From a virus: a stretch of 41,294 nucleotides of DNA. This document shows positions 28,234-37,682 of this stretch, one piece after another. Where the stretch lies: IMG/VR virus record IMGVR_UViG_3300027714_000039, positions 1 through 41,294 of that record. One strand, given 5' to 3'. The notes beneath the pieces are model-generated. The model was not told where the DNA came from. It saw nothing but the letters and a program-made list of their open reading frames with translations, and made no database searches. Position 1 is the first letter of the stretch; each line of letters opens with the position of its first letter. Position numbers and translations under genes: made by a program.

Positions 28234-30646
28234 TAATACAACGACGTTTAGTAAATCAACGTCAACAACTAAAGCGGCTAATACAGCCTTAGGGGGTATA
28301 GCTACCTCTGCTGAGGTTGTAGATATTATATTAGACCCAGGACATCCTGCCTGGAGCCCCCAAACAAACCTTATAATCGGATCAGTAAAGGCTCGCCCAT
28401 TAAAATCCTTTAATGCAAAAACGGACGACTTACAATGGTATCAACCACTACTAGCTAATTTTTATACTGCATATCCTTTAATTGGCGAAATAATTTTACT
28501 AATTGATGCAATAGGACAAGATGGTGAACAATCAACAAGAAGCACTGAAAAATATTATTTACCACCAATAAATGTTTTCCAAGACCAAAATAATAACCAG
28601 CTACCAGCTTCAAGTTTTGATATAAATCTGGGCTTAGCATCCCAAGCAGGAACAGATACAACTGCATGTGATCCATCAGGACAATACTCCTCAAATGTTG
28701 ATGCAAAAAACGAACCAGTAGATTTAACCCCTCAATTAGGTAGAACATTTCAAGAAGCAAATATAGCAACACTAATACCATATGAAGGAGACGTTTTCTT
28801 TAATGGTCGAGCCGGCCAAAGTATTAGATTTGGAAGTACAAATATTGGTGCAGCTACTCCAAATTATTGGTCAGGCGCTGGTACTGTTGGCGATCCTATA
28901 ATAATAATGAGTAATGGACACAACAGACCAGAAGGAAGCGACTTTCATATAGAAGATATAAATCACGATGCAGGTACCATGTTTATATGTGGTGGACAAG
29001 CTGTTGAAATTGCAGTAGCCACAGATCCTAACTGGGATTCCTATGAAGTAGAATATGAAAAAGCCTCAGAAGAGGAAAGAATATTTGATTTTATGAATGA
29101 TAAAGAAATAGAAAAGATAGGTCCAGCAAAACCATTTGAACCACCAAATATATCTGAAGAAAATGATGAACCAGTAGAAGTTACACCTGAGGATATTAAA
29201 GATATTAAAGATATTAAAACAACTGAAGCATTAGAGGTAAATAAAACAAAAAATGCCCATACATGTGGAACAGAATCAGATTTTAATGAAGATGCATGTA
29301 TGGAAATAGTTCTTAATACAATTGCTGGTGGTGGTTCTAAAAAATATGACCATTTAGGTTGGATGGGTAAAAATGATGGAAAAAGTGGACCAAATTGGAA
29401 AACTGACAAGGGAGGATTTAATTCAGGTGGAGGTGAATGTTGGGTTGGTATATTACATTGGACAGGTAGATCCACAGCAACATTATATGCCGGTATGAAA
29501 TCAACAGGTATGATCCGTAAATACTGGCCAGACAAGGTAACCATACCAAACGAAGACCCTAGTAAGGGATACTACTATGATGGTAAATATGCAGGAAAAA
29601 CTTTAACAGTTACTGAAGATGTATTAAATGATTTTTGTAAAAATGCAAACTACAAAGAATTACTTTATGACTGGTGGGCAAAACCAATGAAACGGTTTGT
29701 TGAAAGTGGTAGTGACTCTGAAAAAGCACAAAAGAAAGCTGTATGGCTTAAGTTTGGTAAGAAGGTAGCAACATATAAAGGAAAGGGTGGTTGGAAAACC
29801 AAACGAGAATATGCAATTGCAATGTTCTTCCTTAATTCATATGGTGCACCACTATATACATTTAATTGGTATGGGTCTGAAGGAACAACCTATGAAAATA
29901 GAAAGGTCCTTAACCGAGGAACTACTAAAATGGTAGATTCAATGGTTGGTGAAAATTGTATGCCTGTTGGTGACTGTTTGGAATGGGACGCAGAAGCACT
30001 TATGAAATATTACTGTGGAGGAATGATAAAAGACTATAATGGTCCAAGAGGAGATAAGGATGCACGAACAGGTCCTGGAGAACAGCAGGTATCTTGTTGT
30101 AGAAGTAGGTGTTTACACGTTAACAAACACTACCCACCATGCTGCTGTAGGTTTGACGAAACCAATGAATTATATAGGGAATTTGTTTTTGGTGGATGTG
30201 GTAAAACTCAAAGAGGTGATGGAAGTCTTGATGGAACAGGAGATGTACCAGCAACATGCTATGTAAAAGAATGGAGAGAACAAACTGACTATGGTCCAGA
30301 AAAAGGTGTTGGAACATGTGAAGCCCCTCCTATTCCAACTCCACAACCAAAGACAAACCCACCATCAACTGATGGCATTACCCCAATTGGAACTGGAGAA
30401 CCATGTCAATGTCAATCTAGGTGTGACAATAATTTCTCACCAATGATGGGTAAGAAAACAGATACCGGTGAATGTGACTGTAGATTCTTCTTGAATAGTG
30501 GTGCTGAGATTCTAAATCAAGCTGGTTGTGATCCTCCAAGAAAGATGAATGGTAATTGTGATTGTATCTGTTCAAATGGCGAATTTTGGGACGAATTAAA
30601 TCAGGTTTGTATTAGTCAAGCAGAAAAAACATATAGAGGCTTATAA
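28214..30646 (+). CDS. Baseplate spike paralogue 1 with lysozyme-like and Cys-rich domains
   Basis: Residues about 30-275 form a domain shared with the two next genes (SAEVVDIILDPGHP, IGSVKARPL, YYLPPINVFQD, IPYEGDVFFNGRAGQSIRFGST, SNGHNRPEGSDFHIEDIN), read here as the OB-fold part of a gp5/VgrG-type hub spike. An acidic linker with a DIK-DIK-DIK repeat (about 325-335) leads to a lysozyme-like domain with GGGSKKYDHLGW and GGECWVGILHWTG (about 398-420). The rest is Cys-rich: VSCCRSRC plus HYPPCCC near 620-640, and a second C-rich block at the end. Its catalytic activity is not proven. Confidence 0.75.
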   Translation: MGKRSSSNTTTFSKSTSTTKAANTALGGIATSAEVVDIILDPGHPAWSPQTNLIIGSVKARPLKSFNAKTDDLQWYQPLLANFYTAYPLIGEIILLIDAIGQDGEQSTRSTEKYYLPPINVFQDQNNNQLPASSFDINLGLASQAGTDTTACDPSGQYSSNVDAKNEPVDLTPQLGRTFQEANIATLIPYEGDVFFNGRAGQSIRFGSTNIGAATPNYWSGAGTVGDPIIIMSNGHNRPEGSDFHIEDINHDAGTMFICGGQAVEIAVATDPNWDSYEVEYEKASEEERIFDFMNDKEIEKIGPAKPFEPPNISEENDEPVEVTPEDIKDIKDIKTTEALEVNKTKNAHTCGTESDFNEDACMEIVLNTIAGGGSKKYDHLGWMGKNDGKSGPNWKTDKGGFNSGGGECWVGILHWTGRSTATLYAGMKSTGMIRKYWPDKVTIPNEDPSKGYYYDGKYAGKTLTVTEDVLNDFCKNANYKELLYDWWAKPMKRFVESGSDSEKAQKKAVWLKFGKKVATYKGKGGWKTKREYAIAMFFLNSYGAPLYTFNWYGSEGTTYENRKVLNRGTTKMVDSMVGENCMPVGDCLEWDAEALMKYYCGGMIKDYNGPRGDKDARTGPGEQQVSCCRSRCLHVNKHYPPCCCRFDETNELYREFVFGGCGKTQRGDGSLDGTGDVPATCYVKEWREQTDYGPEKGVGTCEAPPIPTPQPKTNPPSTDGITPIGTGEPCQCQSRCDNNFSPMMGKKTDTGECDCRFFLNSGAEILNQAGCDPPRKMNGNCDCICSNGEFWDELNQVCISQAEKTYRGL

Positions 30647-30648
30647 AC

Positions 30649-32892
30649 ATGGCAAGAAAAAATTCATCATATTCTAAAACAACATTTACTAAGCAGACCA
30701 CAGTAGGTAAGTCAAATAGATCTTTGCAGCAGGGAAAAATTGTTTCTGCTGAGGTTATGGATATTATATTAGACGCAAACCATCCTCAATGGAACCCCCA
30801 GCAAGGACTAATGCAGGGTTCCATAAAGGCTCGACCCCTAAGCAGATTTAATGCTAGACCAGATACATTGGAATGGTATCAACCTCTATTCCCAAATTTT
30901 TCAACTGGATATCCATTGTTAAGGGAAAACGTATTATTAGTACGTGCTGCAAATAAAGGAGCCCAATCTCAAAAAACATCAACTGAATTTTATTATATTG
31001 CTCCAATAAATATTTGGCAAGATGCAAATAATAACCAAATGGCTGCCTCTAGTTATCAAATTGATGTAGCTAATTCTGCAATGAATCCTCCTATCTGTGA
31101 TCCTGCAGGAGTATATCCTACTGCAGCAGATGGTGATGTAAAGACCGAGGAAGAACAAGTGTTTCCTTTGGGTGAATATTTTATTGATGAAGTAATTCCT
31201 AAGATTTTTCCATATGAAGGAGATGTAATATTAGAAGGAAGATTTGGCCAAAGTATAAGGTTCGGTAGTACAGTTTCATGGGCAGATACACCAAATAATT
31301 GGTCAAAATCTGGAGAAAATGGCGACCCAATAGCAATACTAAGTAATGGCCACAGACCCCCTCCAGGAGCAGATTACCATTTAGAAGATATAAATTATGA
31401 TGATGCTGTAATATTTTTCTGTGACGGCCAAAGTATACCAATTATTCTTGCATCAACCCTATGGGATAGTTATGAAACATCTTTTGAGAATGCAAAACAG
31501 GTCCAACTTGATTTTGATTTTACGAATGATAAGGAACTGAAAAAACACGAAACAAATTTAACAAAAGAAGATCGCCCACTAGAAGATTTAGAAGAAAATA
31601 AAGATACATCAACAGAAGAATTAAACGAGCAAAAAGCAGAAGAGTTATTAGCTGATGATGCCCAACCAGAAAAAAATGGACAACTAATAACATATAGAGG
31701 CAAGGCCATAGAAAAGCACGGAAATTCAAAAATAATAGCTGATTGTGTTCAATTATTGGTATCTCTCGGAGCAACCCCTGCTGGAGGAGCAGGAATAGTT
31801 GGAAATTTAATTCATGAAGGAATGGGCCCACTAGCAAGAGCGGGAAATCCTATTTCTGCCTGCAGCAATTTAGAATTGTATGTTAAACCATCTCCAGGTA
31901 CTGACGGAGTTGTAGGTACCCCAAAGAATGCATACCACAAAGCAGTTCCACCTCTACCAGAAGGATGGGTAGGTGTTGGTGCATATGAAAAACATCATGT
32001 TGTTGTAAAAACCAGAAATGGTAAGAGAAAAGAATATCATTACTATAAAGGAGACTATTCAAATTGGTCTGGAGGCGTTGGATTAGCTCAATGGACTGGT
32101 AGTAGGAGAAAAGACCTTGAACAAATCTTAATTGGTAATTTGCGATTTTGGGATGGTGGTGGTGGCCCACCATATGGTAGTATACCAGCAGAAAAATATA
32201 ATAGGAACCAATATAATAGAGCCTTAAGGAATGCATTATATAAAGGACACTCTGGAATACTGGCTCAAGTAAGATATTTATGGGATGAAATGGGAAATAG
32301 TAGTACATATCGCATATCACAGAAAACTGCAATTGCAAGTAATGACGTATTTGAAGTAGCTTGGAAAGTTGTTGCAAACTTTGAAGTACCATCTTCATAT
32401 AAATATGGTTCACCAACCAATGCATATGGAAATGCTAATAAAAATTATAAACCAAACAAATATAAAACAAGAAACGGTAAAAAAGAGTACTATAAAGATG
32501 CTTGGCCAAAAACACAAAAAGAAAGAGGTGATTCAGGACAAGATGCTTTAACTGTTTGGGAGTGGTATTATAAAAGTGGAGATAAAGGTAATGAAATAAT
32601 AGAGCCACCAGTTAATGCAGCAACAGAAGCACAAACAGAAGTAGGAAATGAACAAGGATTTAAGATAATGGAAAATAATTTACCTAATGCTCGTAATGAG
32701 AAATTCTTAAATATTAACCATCCAGAAGAAGATGTTGCTGGATCTCTAGGAGAATATGTTGTACAGAACGTTGATTCAGGATTGGCTAGTTCGTCAAATG
32801 ACGGCCATGGTGGTACTGCATTAACCATGTATATAAAGGATATTAAAAATGCAATAATAGAATATAATGCCGGCCAAAGGATGGAATTCTAG
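30649..32892 (+). CDS. Baseplate spike paralogue 2 with tail-lysozyme domain
   Basis: The N-terminal 280 residues follow paralogue 1 segment by segment (SAEVMDIILDANHP, SIKARPLSRFNA, YYIAPINIWQDANNNQ, FPYEGDVILEGRFGQSIRFGST, SNGHRPPPGADYHLEDIN). After an acidic linker (about 285-350) comes a domain that matches phage tail lysozymes well: GAGIVGNLIHEG (about 380-392) with a likely catalytic Glu, then GGVGLAQWTGSRRKDLE (about 475-492). It should cut peptidoglycan as the tail tube passes the wall. It lacks the Cys-rich region of its neighbours. Starts two bases after paralogue 1. Confidence 0.8.
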   Translation: MARKNSSYSKTTFTKQTTVGKSNRSLQQGKIVSAEVMDIILDANHPQWNPQQGLMQGSIKARPLSRFNARPDTLEWYQPLFPNFSTGYPLLRENVLLVRAANKGAQSQKTSTEFYYIAPINIWQDANNNQMAASSYQIDVANSAMNPPICDPAGVYPTAADGDVKTEEEQVFPLGEYFIDEVIPKIFPYEGDVILEGRFGQSIRFGSTVSWADTPNNWSKSGENGDPIAILSNGHRPPPGADYHLEDINYDDAVIFFCDGQSIPIILASTLWDSYETSFENAKQVQLDFDFTNDKELKKHETNLTKEDRPLEDLEENKDTSTEELNEQKAEELLADDAQPEKNGQLITYRGKAIEKHGNSKIIADCVQLLVSLGATPAGGAGIVGNLIHEGMGPLARAGNPISACSNLELYVKPSPGTDGVVGTPKNAYHKAVPPLPEGWVGVGAYEKHHVVVKTRNGKRKEYHYYKGDYSNWSGGVGLAQWTGSRRKDLEQILIGNLRFWDGGGGPPYGSIPAEKYNRNQYNRALRNALYKGHSGILAQVRYLWDEMGNSSTYRISQKTAIASNDVFEVAWKVVANFEVPSSYKYGSPTNAYGNANKNYKPNKYKTRNGKKEYYKDAWPKTQKERGDSGQDALTVWEWYYKSGDKGNEIIEPPVNAATEAQTEVGNEQGFKIMENNLPNARNEKFLNINHPEEDVAGSLGEYVVQNVDSGLASSSNDGHGGTALTMYIKDIKNAIIEYNAGQRMEF

Positions 32893-32903
32893 AAGATTAA
32901 ATT

Positions 32904-35153
32904 ATGGGAAGATTAAAAAATTTATTTAAGAGAAAAAAGCCTAAAAAGCCAATGGCTGCCAAGAAGGTAAGTACAGCAATTGGAAACCAAACTTTCGTCT
33001 CAGCTGAAGTTACCGATATAGTTATGGATCCAACCCATAAACTATTTAATCCTGCTCAATCTATAACTATTGGTGCCATTAGAGCTAGAATATTAACAAC
33101 ACAATTTAATGCTGCAGAAGCTGATCTATTATGGTATCACCCAATATTTGGAACAGGTGTATATCAACCCCCACTAATTGGAGAGGTTGTATTGTTGATC
33201 CAAGCAATAGGCAGCAGGGGACAAGTAGACCAAAATGCTGGAGAACTATATTACCTACCTCCTATAAATGTATGGCAAGATGTAAATAATAATCAATTAC
33301 CAGCTTCAAGTTTCCATGCAAATATAAAATTAGCAGAATCAGACGATTCAGAGGAAAAAGCATGTAACCCATCAGGACAGTATTCATCCGCAACAGGAAA
33401 TCCAAAGGATAGAGAAGATGTATCTGTTGTTAGATTTGGTGAATATTTTCAACATGAAGATATACCTAAAATATTTAGATATGAGGGAGATCAAGTCATT
33501 GAAGGAAGATTTGGTAATAGTTTAAGATTTGGTGCAACACAAAAATTACCCAATAGTAAAAATTATTGGTCTGGAGCAGGTAGTGATAGCGACCCAATAA
33601 CCATATTTTCTTCTGGCCACAGACCAGAAAAAGATTCAGAATATCATTTAGAAAGTATAAATAATGATGATGGAGTTGTTATGCTAACCTCAACACAACG
33701 AATACCTCTGGCCGTAACAGCTTTAGATGGTGATACTCTTCGTTGGGATTCATATGGAAATACCCCAACAGTTGCTAAAAAAGACGAATTTGAAATTAAC
33801 CCTAAAACAGTAGAGGTAAAAGAAACAGAGGTAGAAGTATTGGAGGAGAAGGAAGATGTTAAGAAGGAAGATAATAAAAGAAAGGGAGATGAGGACGGGG
33901 AATCTAATCATGGAAACGATATAACTGAACCAGTTGTAGTTGAAGACGCAAATTCAGAAGAAGTAAAAAAAGAAAATGAACATAATTGTGATAAAACCTG
34001 CGATGCAACAGATAAAAAGGTTGTAGAAATAGCTCTTAAAATAATCGCGGGTGGGGGTTCTAAAAAATATACTGACTTAGGTTGGATGGACAGAAGTAAT
34101 AAAACGGTTTGTGGAGCAAATCCGAAGGGTGGTGAATGCTGGACAGGAATTTTACATTGGACTGGATATCACCATAGAACATTATACGAAGCAATGGATA
34201 GTTATAAGATTGATGGAAAAACAGCAATAGAAACATTTTTTAATTTTAATGCATATATGCCACAACCTGATCCATCAAAAGGACAATGTTATGGATTAGC
34301 ACCAAAAAAATCAAAATATTCAAGAATAGATCGAGACGATTATTCACCAAGCAATGCAGACAAATTTGGGTCTAATAAAATAAATCTTAGATTCTTAAAA
34401 CATTTTTCAGAGTATGCAGATACAAAGGAACTAAATTATAGCTGGTGGGAAACAGGTATGAGAAATATGATACACTCAGATTATAATAAAAAAATACAGG
34501 ATCACGCCCTCATTAGTAAATATAAATCTAGTTTAAAAAAGGTAAAAGCTAAGGGTTGGAATACTATGCGACAATTTGCAGTTATCTGTATGTATGCAAA
34601 TAGTTGTCCTGGTAGAATTGATGAATATGGGGAAAAACACAATTGGGATGCTGAAAAAATGCTTCAATCTTACTGTTCAGGAGAAGTACCAGAGGTTTCT
34701 TGTTGTAGAAGTAGGTGTAATCATATTAACGACCATTATCCTCCATGCATAGATCAAGAAGATAAAAATAACAAACACTATAGTGAATATGTTTGGGGTG
34801 GTTGTACTGAACATGGTAGTCGACCAAATAAATATTGTAAATATCCTGATCATGAAAGAGAAGCACCCCCACAAGAAAAAACAACTGTATTTGTTGAGGT
34901 AGGGGCTGACGGCCTAAGACTAATGTTGCGTACCATGCCCAATGGCTGGCAAGAATATATTCTTGATGATGACCAACTAGAAACACTACCAAAAACCCCA
35001 ATAAAAGATGGTGATAATTATATGGACTTTTTAGATTTTAATTTTGGTAGTGTAAGTATGACCTCATTTTCTGATGGAATGCGGGGAATAGAATTGGCAA
35101 GACATTCACTTCAAAATTCAGTTGACGAATGGAATGAAATGGATCCGGATTAA
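32904..35153 (+). CDS. Baseplate spike paralogue 3 with lysozyme-like and Cys-rich domains
   Basis: The shared N-terminal domain is present (SAEVTDIVMDPTHK, IGAIRARIL, YYLPPINVWQDVNNNQ, FRYEGDQVIEGRFGNSLRFGAT, SSGHRPEKDSEYHLESIN). A strongly charged linker (about 295-360, rich in E, K and D) precedes a domain close to paralogue 1: GGGSKKYTDLGW and GGECWTGILHWTG. VSCCRSRC and HYPPC (near 593-612) repeat the Cys-rich motif of paralogue 1, but the second C-terminal Cys block is replaced by an acidic segment. It ends the three-gene tandem. Confidence 0.75.
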   Translation: MGRLKNLFKRKKPKKPMAAKKVSTAIGNQTFVSAEVTDIVMDPTHKLFNPAQSITIGAIRARILTTQFNAAEADLLWYHPIFGTGVYQPPLIGEVVLLIQAIGSRGQVDQNAGELYYLPPINVWQDVNNNQLPASSFHANIKLAESDDSEEKACNPSGQYSSATGNPKDREDVSVVRFGEYFQHEDIPKIFRYEGDQVIEGRFGNSLRFGATQKLPNSKNYWSGAGSDSDPITIFSSGHRPEKDSEYHLESINNDDGVVMLTSTQRIPLAVTALDGDTLRWDSYGNTPTVAKKDEFEINPKTVEVKETEVEVLEEKEDVKKEDNKRKGDEDGESNHGNDITEPVVVEDANSEEVKKENEHNCDKTCDATDKKVVEIALKIIAGGGSKKYTDLGWMDRSNKTVCGANPKGGECWTGILHWTGYHHRTLYEAMDSYKIDGKTAIETFFNFNAYMPQPDPSKGQCYGLAPKKSKYSRIDRDDYSPSNADKFGSNKINLRFLKHFSEYADTKELNYSWWETGMRNMIHSDYNKKIQDHALISKYKSSLKKVKAKGWNTMRQFAVICMYANSCPGRIDEYGEKHNWDAEKMLQSYCSGEVPEVSCCRSRCNHINDHYPPCIDQEDKNNKHYSEYVWGGCTEHGSRPNKYCKYPDHEREAPPQEKTTVFVEVGADGLRLMLRTMPNGWQEYILDDDQLETLPKTPIKDGDNYMDFLDFNFGSVSMTSFSDGMRGIELARHSLQNSVDEWNEMDPD

Positions 35154-35170
35154 AAAATTGTTATATTTTG

Positions 35171-35185
35171 ATATTTATATATAAC
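35171..35185 (+). promoter_or_regulatory. Promoter-like element before the spike-tip-like gene
   Basis: ATATTTATATATAAC fits the promoter core. The AGGAG at 35186-35190 serves as ribosome binding site ten bases before the ATG at 35200. Confidence 0.45.
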
Positions 35186-35199
35186 AGGAGAAAAATACA

Positions 35200-35589
35200 A
35201 TGGCATACAAACCAGAAGCACCAGATAAATACGCTGGAAAACAAGTACTAATAAGTTCAGATAGAATATTATTTAACGCAAGAAAAGATTCTGTGTTTTT
35301 ATTTTCTGATAAATCTGTAGGTATATCGACAAATGGTACATTTAATGTAGATACTGGAGAAGATACTATAATAAATAGTCCGGGAATATACTTAGGACTA
35401 GACGCAAAAGAAAAATGTGTTTTAGGAGATACTTTGGTTGCATGGATGGAATCCCTAGCAGACGCATTAATGAGTCATAATCATTTACATGCGCAAGGAC
35501 CAACAACAGGATTAGTTGATCCATCCCCATTTAACCAAGCTAAAACTAATGCAAAACAGGCACTTAGTGCACAAAATTATACTTTATAA
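35200..35589 (+). CDS. Spike needle/tip-like protein, 129 aa
   Basis: Residues about 15-70 consist of short alternating strands (VLISSDRILFNARKDSVFLF, GISTNGTFNVDTGEDTIINS, GIYLGL) like the triple-stranded beta-helix of gp5C-type needles. The later SHNHLHAQGPTTGLVDPSP contains an HxHxH pattern and a PTG-like turn reminiscent of metal-binding spike tips (P2 gpV type). I infer a piece of the central spike that caps or extends the paralogues upstream. No direct family match could be checked. Confidence 0.6.
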   Translation: MAYKPEAPDKYAGKQVLISSDRILFNARKDSVFLFSDKSVGISTNGTFNVDTGEDTIINSPGIYLGLDAKEKCVLGDTLVAWMESLADALMSHNHLHAQGPTTGLVDPSPFNQAKTNAKQALSAQNYTL

Positions 35590-35594
35590 TTATT

Positions 35595-36032
35595 ATGTTT
35601 AACCCAGCCCTCTTTATAACGTCGGTTAATTCAATAGAACTAGATCCACCAAGTAGTGCTATTGCCCACGCAAATGCTTGGGCAGATGCCTTTGCTAGTG
35701 GATATGGTATACCAACCCCTCCAACACTAACATCTGAAGCTGGAAAAGCACAAATGAAAGCTTTATTTATTGCGGCATACAATACCCCAAACCAAGGAAA
35801 AACTTTAATGAATGCTGGTGTAAGTGTATTTGCAGCAACGATGGCGCCCGGAATGCTTCCAGCATTTGCAGCAGTACCACCAATGGGATATATGGGTTTC
35901 GACCTATTAACGTTAGCTAATTCAAAAACCTCTGGAACATTAGGCCCAGCATTAGCAGCAACAACAACCCCATGGTTTATGTCGGGTCTAGCAGTAAATG
36001 TATCTAGTGGTGTAACGATTCCCTGGTCGTAA
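35595..36032 (+). CDS. Ala-rich virion-region protein, 145 aa
   Basis: I do not recognise it. It is rich in Ala, Gly, Pro and Met (AHANAWADAFASGYGIPTPPT, AATMAPGMLPAFAAVPPMGYMGF), with few charged residues, and could be partly membrane-associated or a structural cap. It follows the tip-like gene by five bases, so a tail function is likely from context only. Confidence 0.7.
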   Translation: MFNPALFITSVNSIELDPPSSAIAHANAWADAFASGYGIPTPPTLTSEAGKAQMKALFIAAYNTPNQGKTLMNAGVSVFAATMAPGMLPAFAAVPPMGYMGFDLLTLANSKTSGTLGPALAATTTPWFMSGLAVNVSSGVTIPWS

Positions 36033-36050
36033 CATATAATTGTATACTCT

Positions 36051-36065
36051 TTATATTTATATAAC
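36051..36065 (+). promoter_or_regulatory. Promoter-like element in the baseplate block
   Basis: TTATATTTATATAAC matches the ATATTTATA cores. CGTATAATAG follows. It lies 33 bases before the ATG at 36098, which has a clear AAAGGAG site. Confidence 0.5.
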
Positions 36066-36097
36066 GTATAATAGTATTATACCAAAGGAGAAAAAGT

Positions 36098-36565
36098 ATG
36101 AAAAAATCTATATTAGTAAAAATTATAAAGGATGCAGTTAGAGAAGTTGTCCGAGAAGAAGTCAAAGCTGCCATAAATGAAGAGTTGGATATTAAAAAAC
36201 CATCTACAACTACTGAATTTTCAAATGTTATGAGTCATGCTGAAGATTTATTTAATCCAAAAGAAACAAGTAAATCATCGTTTGCAAAAAACCCAGTATT
36301 AAATGCTGCACTAAACGAAACAGCCGATTCTTGGAAAACAATGGGTAACAAAACACTAAAGGGGTCAGATGCTGGTGGTGGAAGGACAGGTTTAGCAGCT
36401 ATAATGGGAATGCAATCTCCAGACCAAACATTTGGTGGAAAACCAACAGCCCAACAAATGATACCAAACGATAGAAAACACATAGAAGTACCTCAAGAAG
36501 TAGAAAAAGCCTTAACAAGAGATTATAGCGATCTAATGAAGGTGATAAACAAAAAAGGTAAATAA
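36098..36565 (+). CDS. Hypothetical virion-region protein, 155 aa
   Basis: I do not recognise it. The N-terminus is a charged helix (LVKIIKDAVREVVREEVKAA) likely to form a coiled coil. The middle is Ser/Thr/Asn-rich and Gly-rich, and likely disordered. It has a strong ribosome binding site (AAAGGAG). Position before the wedge genes suggests an assembly or structural role. Its stop abuts the methyltransferase start. Confidence 0.7.
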   Translation: MKKSILVKIIKDAVREVVREEVKAAINEELDIKKPSTTTEFSNVMSHAEDLFNPKETSKSSFAKNPVLNAALNETADSWKTMGNKTLKGSDAGGGRTGLAAIMGMQSPDQTFGGKPTAQQMIPNDRKHIEVPQEVEKALTRDYSDLMKVINKKGK

Positions 36566-37219
36566 ATGGATTTAATGACACAAATAGCAAACGATAAAGA
36601 TTGTAAGACAGATAAAGTAGGTAGATATTTGAATTTTTACAATTCAATATTTCAATCAAAAAGAACCAAATATAAAAAGGTTTGCGAAATTGGTGTCTAT
36701 AAAGGACAGTCTATAAAATTATGGCTAGAATATTTTCCTGAAGCACAAGTATATGCTATTGACTGTGTTGAAAAATTTTACAAACAATTACCAAAACATG
36801 ACCGCGTAACTGGTTTTTTTGGAGATTCCCGTGTAAAAACAGGTGCTGGAGAAAATAATGCATTAGGTATGGCTGAATTTGAAACTAAGTGTGGAAAAGA
36901 TTTTGATTTTATTTTAGATGATGGTACCCATAAGACATGTGCAATACAACAATCACTTGCTTCACTTTTCCCACTTGTAAAATCAGGAGGATGGTATATA
37001 ATTGAAGATATCGCAGCATGTATGAGAAAAGATGGTTGTGCATCAAAAGTAGATGGTAGTGATAGAATAAATACCGCTTTAGATGTTTTGAAAGAAACCG
37101 GCAAAATGGGAAAAACAGCAATACATATGTCCCATGAAGAAATAGAATATGTTGAAAATAATACGGATAGAGTAGTTTGGCACCCAAATAAAACTGCCTG
37201 CGCAATAAGAAAAAAATAA
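36566..37219 (+). CDS. Class I SAM-dependent methyltransferase in baseplate operon
   Basis: VCEIGVYKGQSIKLW (39-53) is the SAM-binding glycine loop, YAIDCVEKF the acidic end of strand 2, FDFILDDGTHKTC (about 112-124) the motif IV region, and SGGWYIIED the next strand. The pattern EIGVxxGxS plus DDGSH/DDGTH is typical of the Methyltransf_24/cephalosporin-hydroxylase-like group, which often modify sugars or other small molecules. It sits between virion genes, so it may modify a virion protein, glycan or the host surface. The target cannot be told. Confidence 0.78.
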   Translation: MDLMTQIANDKDCKTDKVGRYLNFYNSIFQSKRTKYKKVCEIGVYKGQSIKLWLEYFPEAQVYAIDCVEKFYKQLPKHDRVTGFFGDSRVKTGAGENNALGMAEFETKCGKDFDFILDDGTHKTCAIQQSLASLFPLVKSGGWYIIEDIAACMRKDGCASKVDGSDRINTALDVLKETGKMGKTAIHMSHEEIEYVENNTDRVVWHPNKTACAIRKK

Positions 37220-37225
37220 TATATT

Positions 37226-37681
37226 ATGGCAAATGGAAATAGAGAATTTATATCGAGTCCAGTAATAGATGAAGAGTTAGATACAGGAATAGGCCTCACT
37301 TTACCATTTAATTCAGAAACTGGAAAGTTTGGAGAAGTAAGTTATTTTTCTATTGATCAGGCCCTTTCTAATCTAAGAAACCTTATTTTAACTAGGAAAG
37401 GCGAAAGACCAATGCATCCAAAATTTGGAACCAATCTACAAGATTATTTGTTTGAACCAAATAATAAAGAATTAAGGGATAAGGTTGGAGGTGAAGTAAG
37501 ACAAGCAATAGAAGATTGGTTGCCGTATATTATAGTAAAATCATTGGATGTTAAAATACCCGATGCGAATCAAGGCGGTTTAACTGATAGATATCATGCA
37601 ATAATGGTAGCCTTAAAATTTGGTTTACAAAATAATTCTATAGATGAATCAGAAATAGTGTTGGAAATAGGGAGCGAATAA
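37226..37681 (+). CDS. Baseplate wedge subunit, gp25/GPW-like
   Basis: The sequence follows the GPW/gp25 family: SIDQALSNLRNLILTRKGERPMHPKFGTNLQDYLFEP (about 50-86) is the diagnostic part, with the conserved Lys-Gly-Glu-Arg and the FGxxLxxxLFEP stretch. The C-terminal half carries the strands of the small domain. Length 151 fits (T4 gp25 is 132). gp25 joins the wedge to the sheath and is one of the most conserved tail proteins. Directly followed by the gp6-like gene, as is usual in contractile-tail phages. Confidence 0.9.
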   Translation: MANGNREFISSPVIDEELDTGIGLTLPFNSETGKFGEVSYFSIDQALSNLRNLILTRKGERPMHPKFGTNLQDYLFEPNNKELRDKVGGEVRQAIEDWLPYIIVKSLDVKIPDANQGGLTDRYHAIMVALKFGLQNNSIDESEIVLEIGSE

Positions 37682-37682
37682 T

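Noticed and set aside
29193-29220. Short tandem repeat GATATTAAA in spike gene 1
   Set aside because: Only three units encoding DIK-DIK-DIK in a linker. It is a local slippage repeat, not a CRISPR or a mobile element.
31883-32425. Minus-strand open frame of 180 codons inside spike paralogue 2
   Set aside because: It is fully inside a gene with clear homology to its neighbours. The product is rich in L, H, Q and Y, the usual sign of a shadow.
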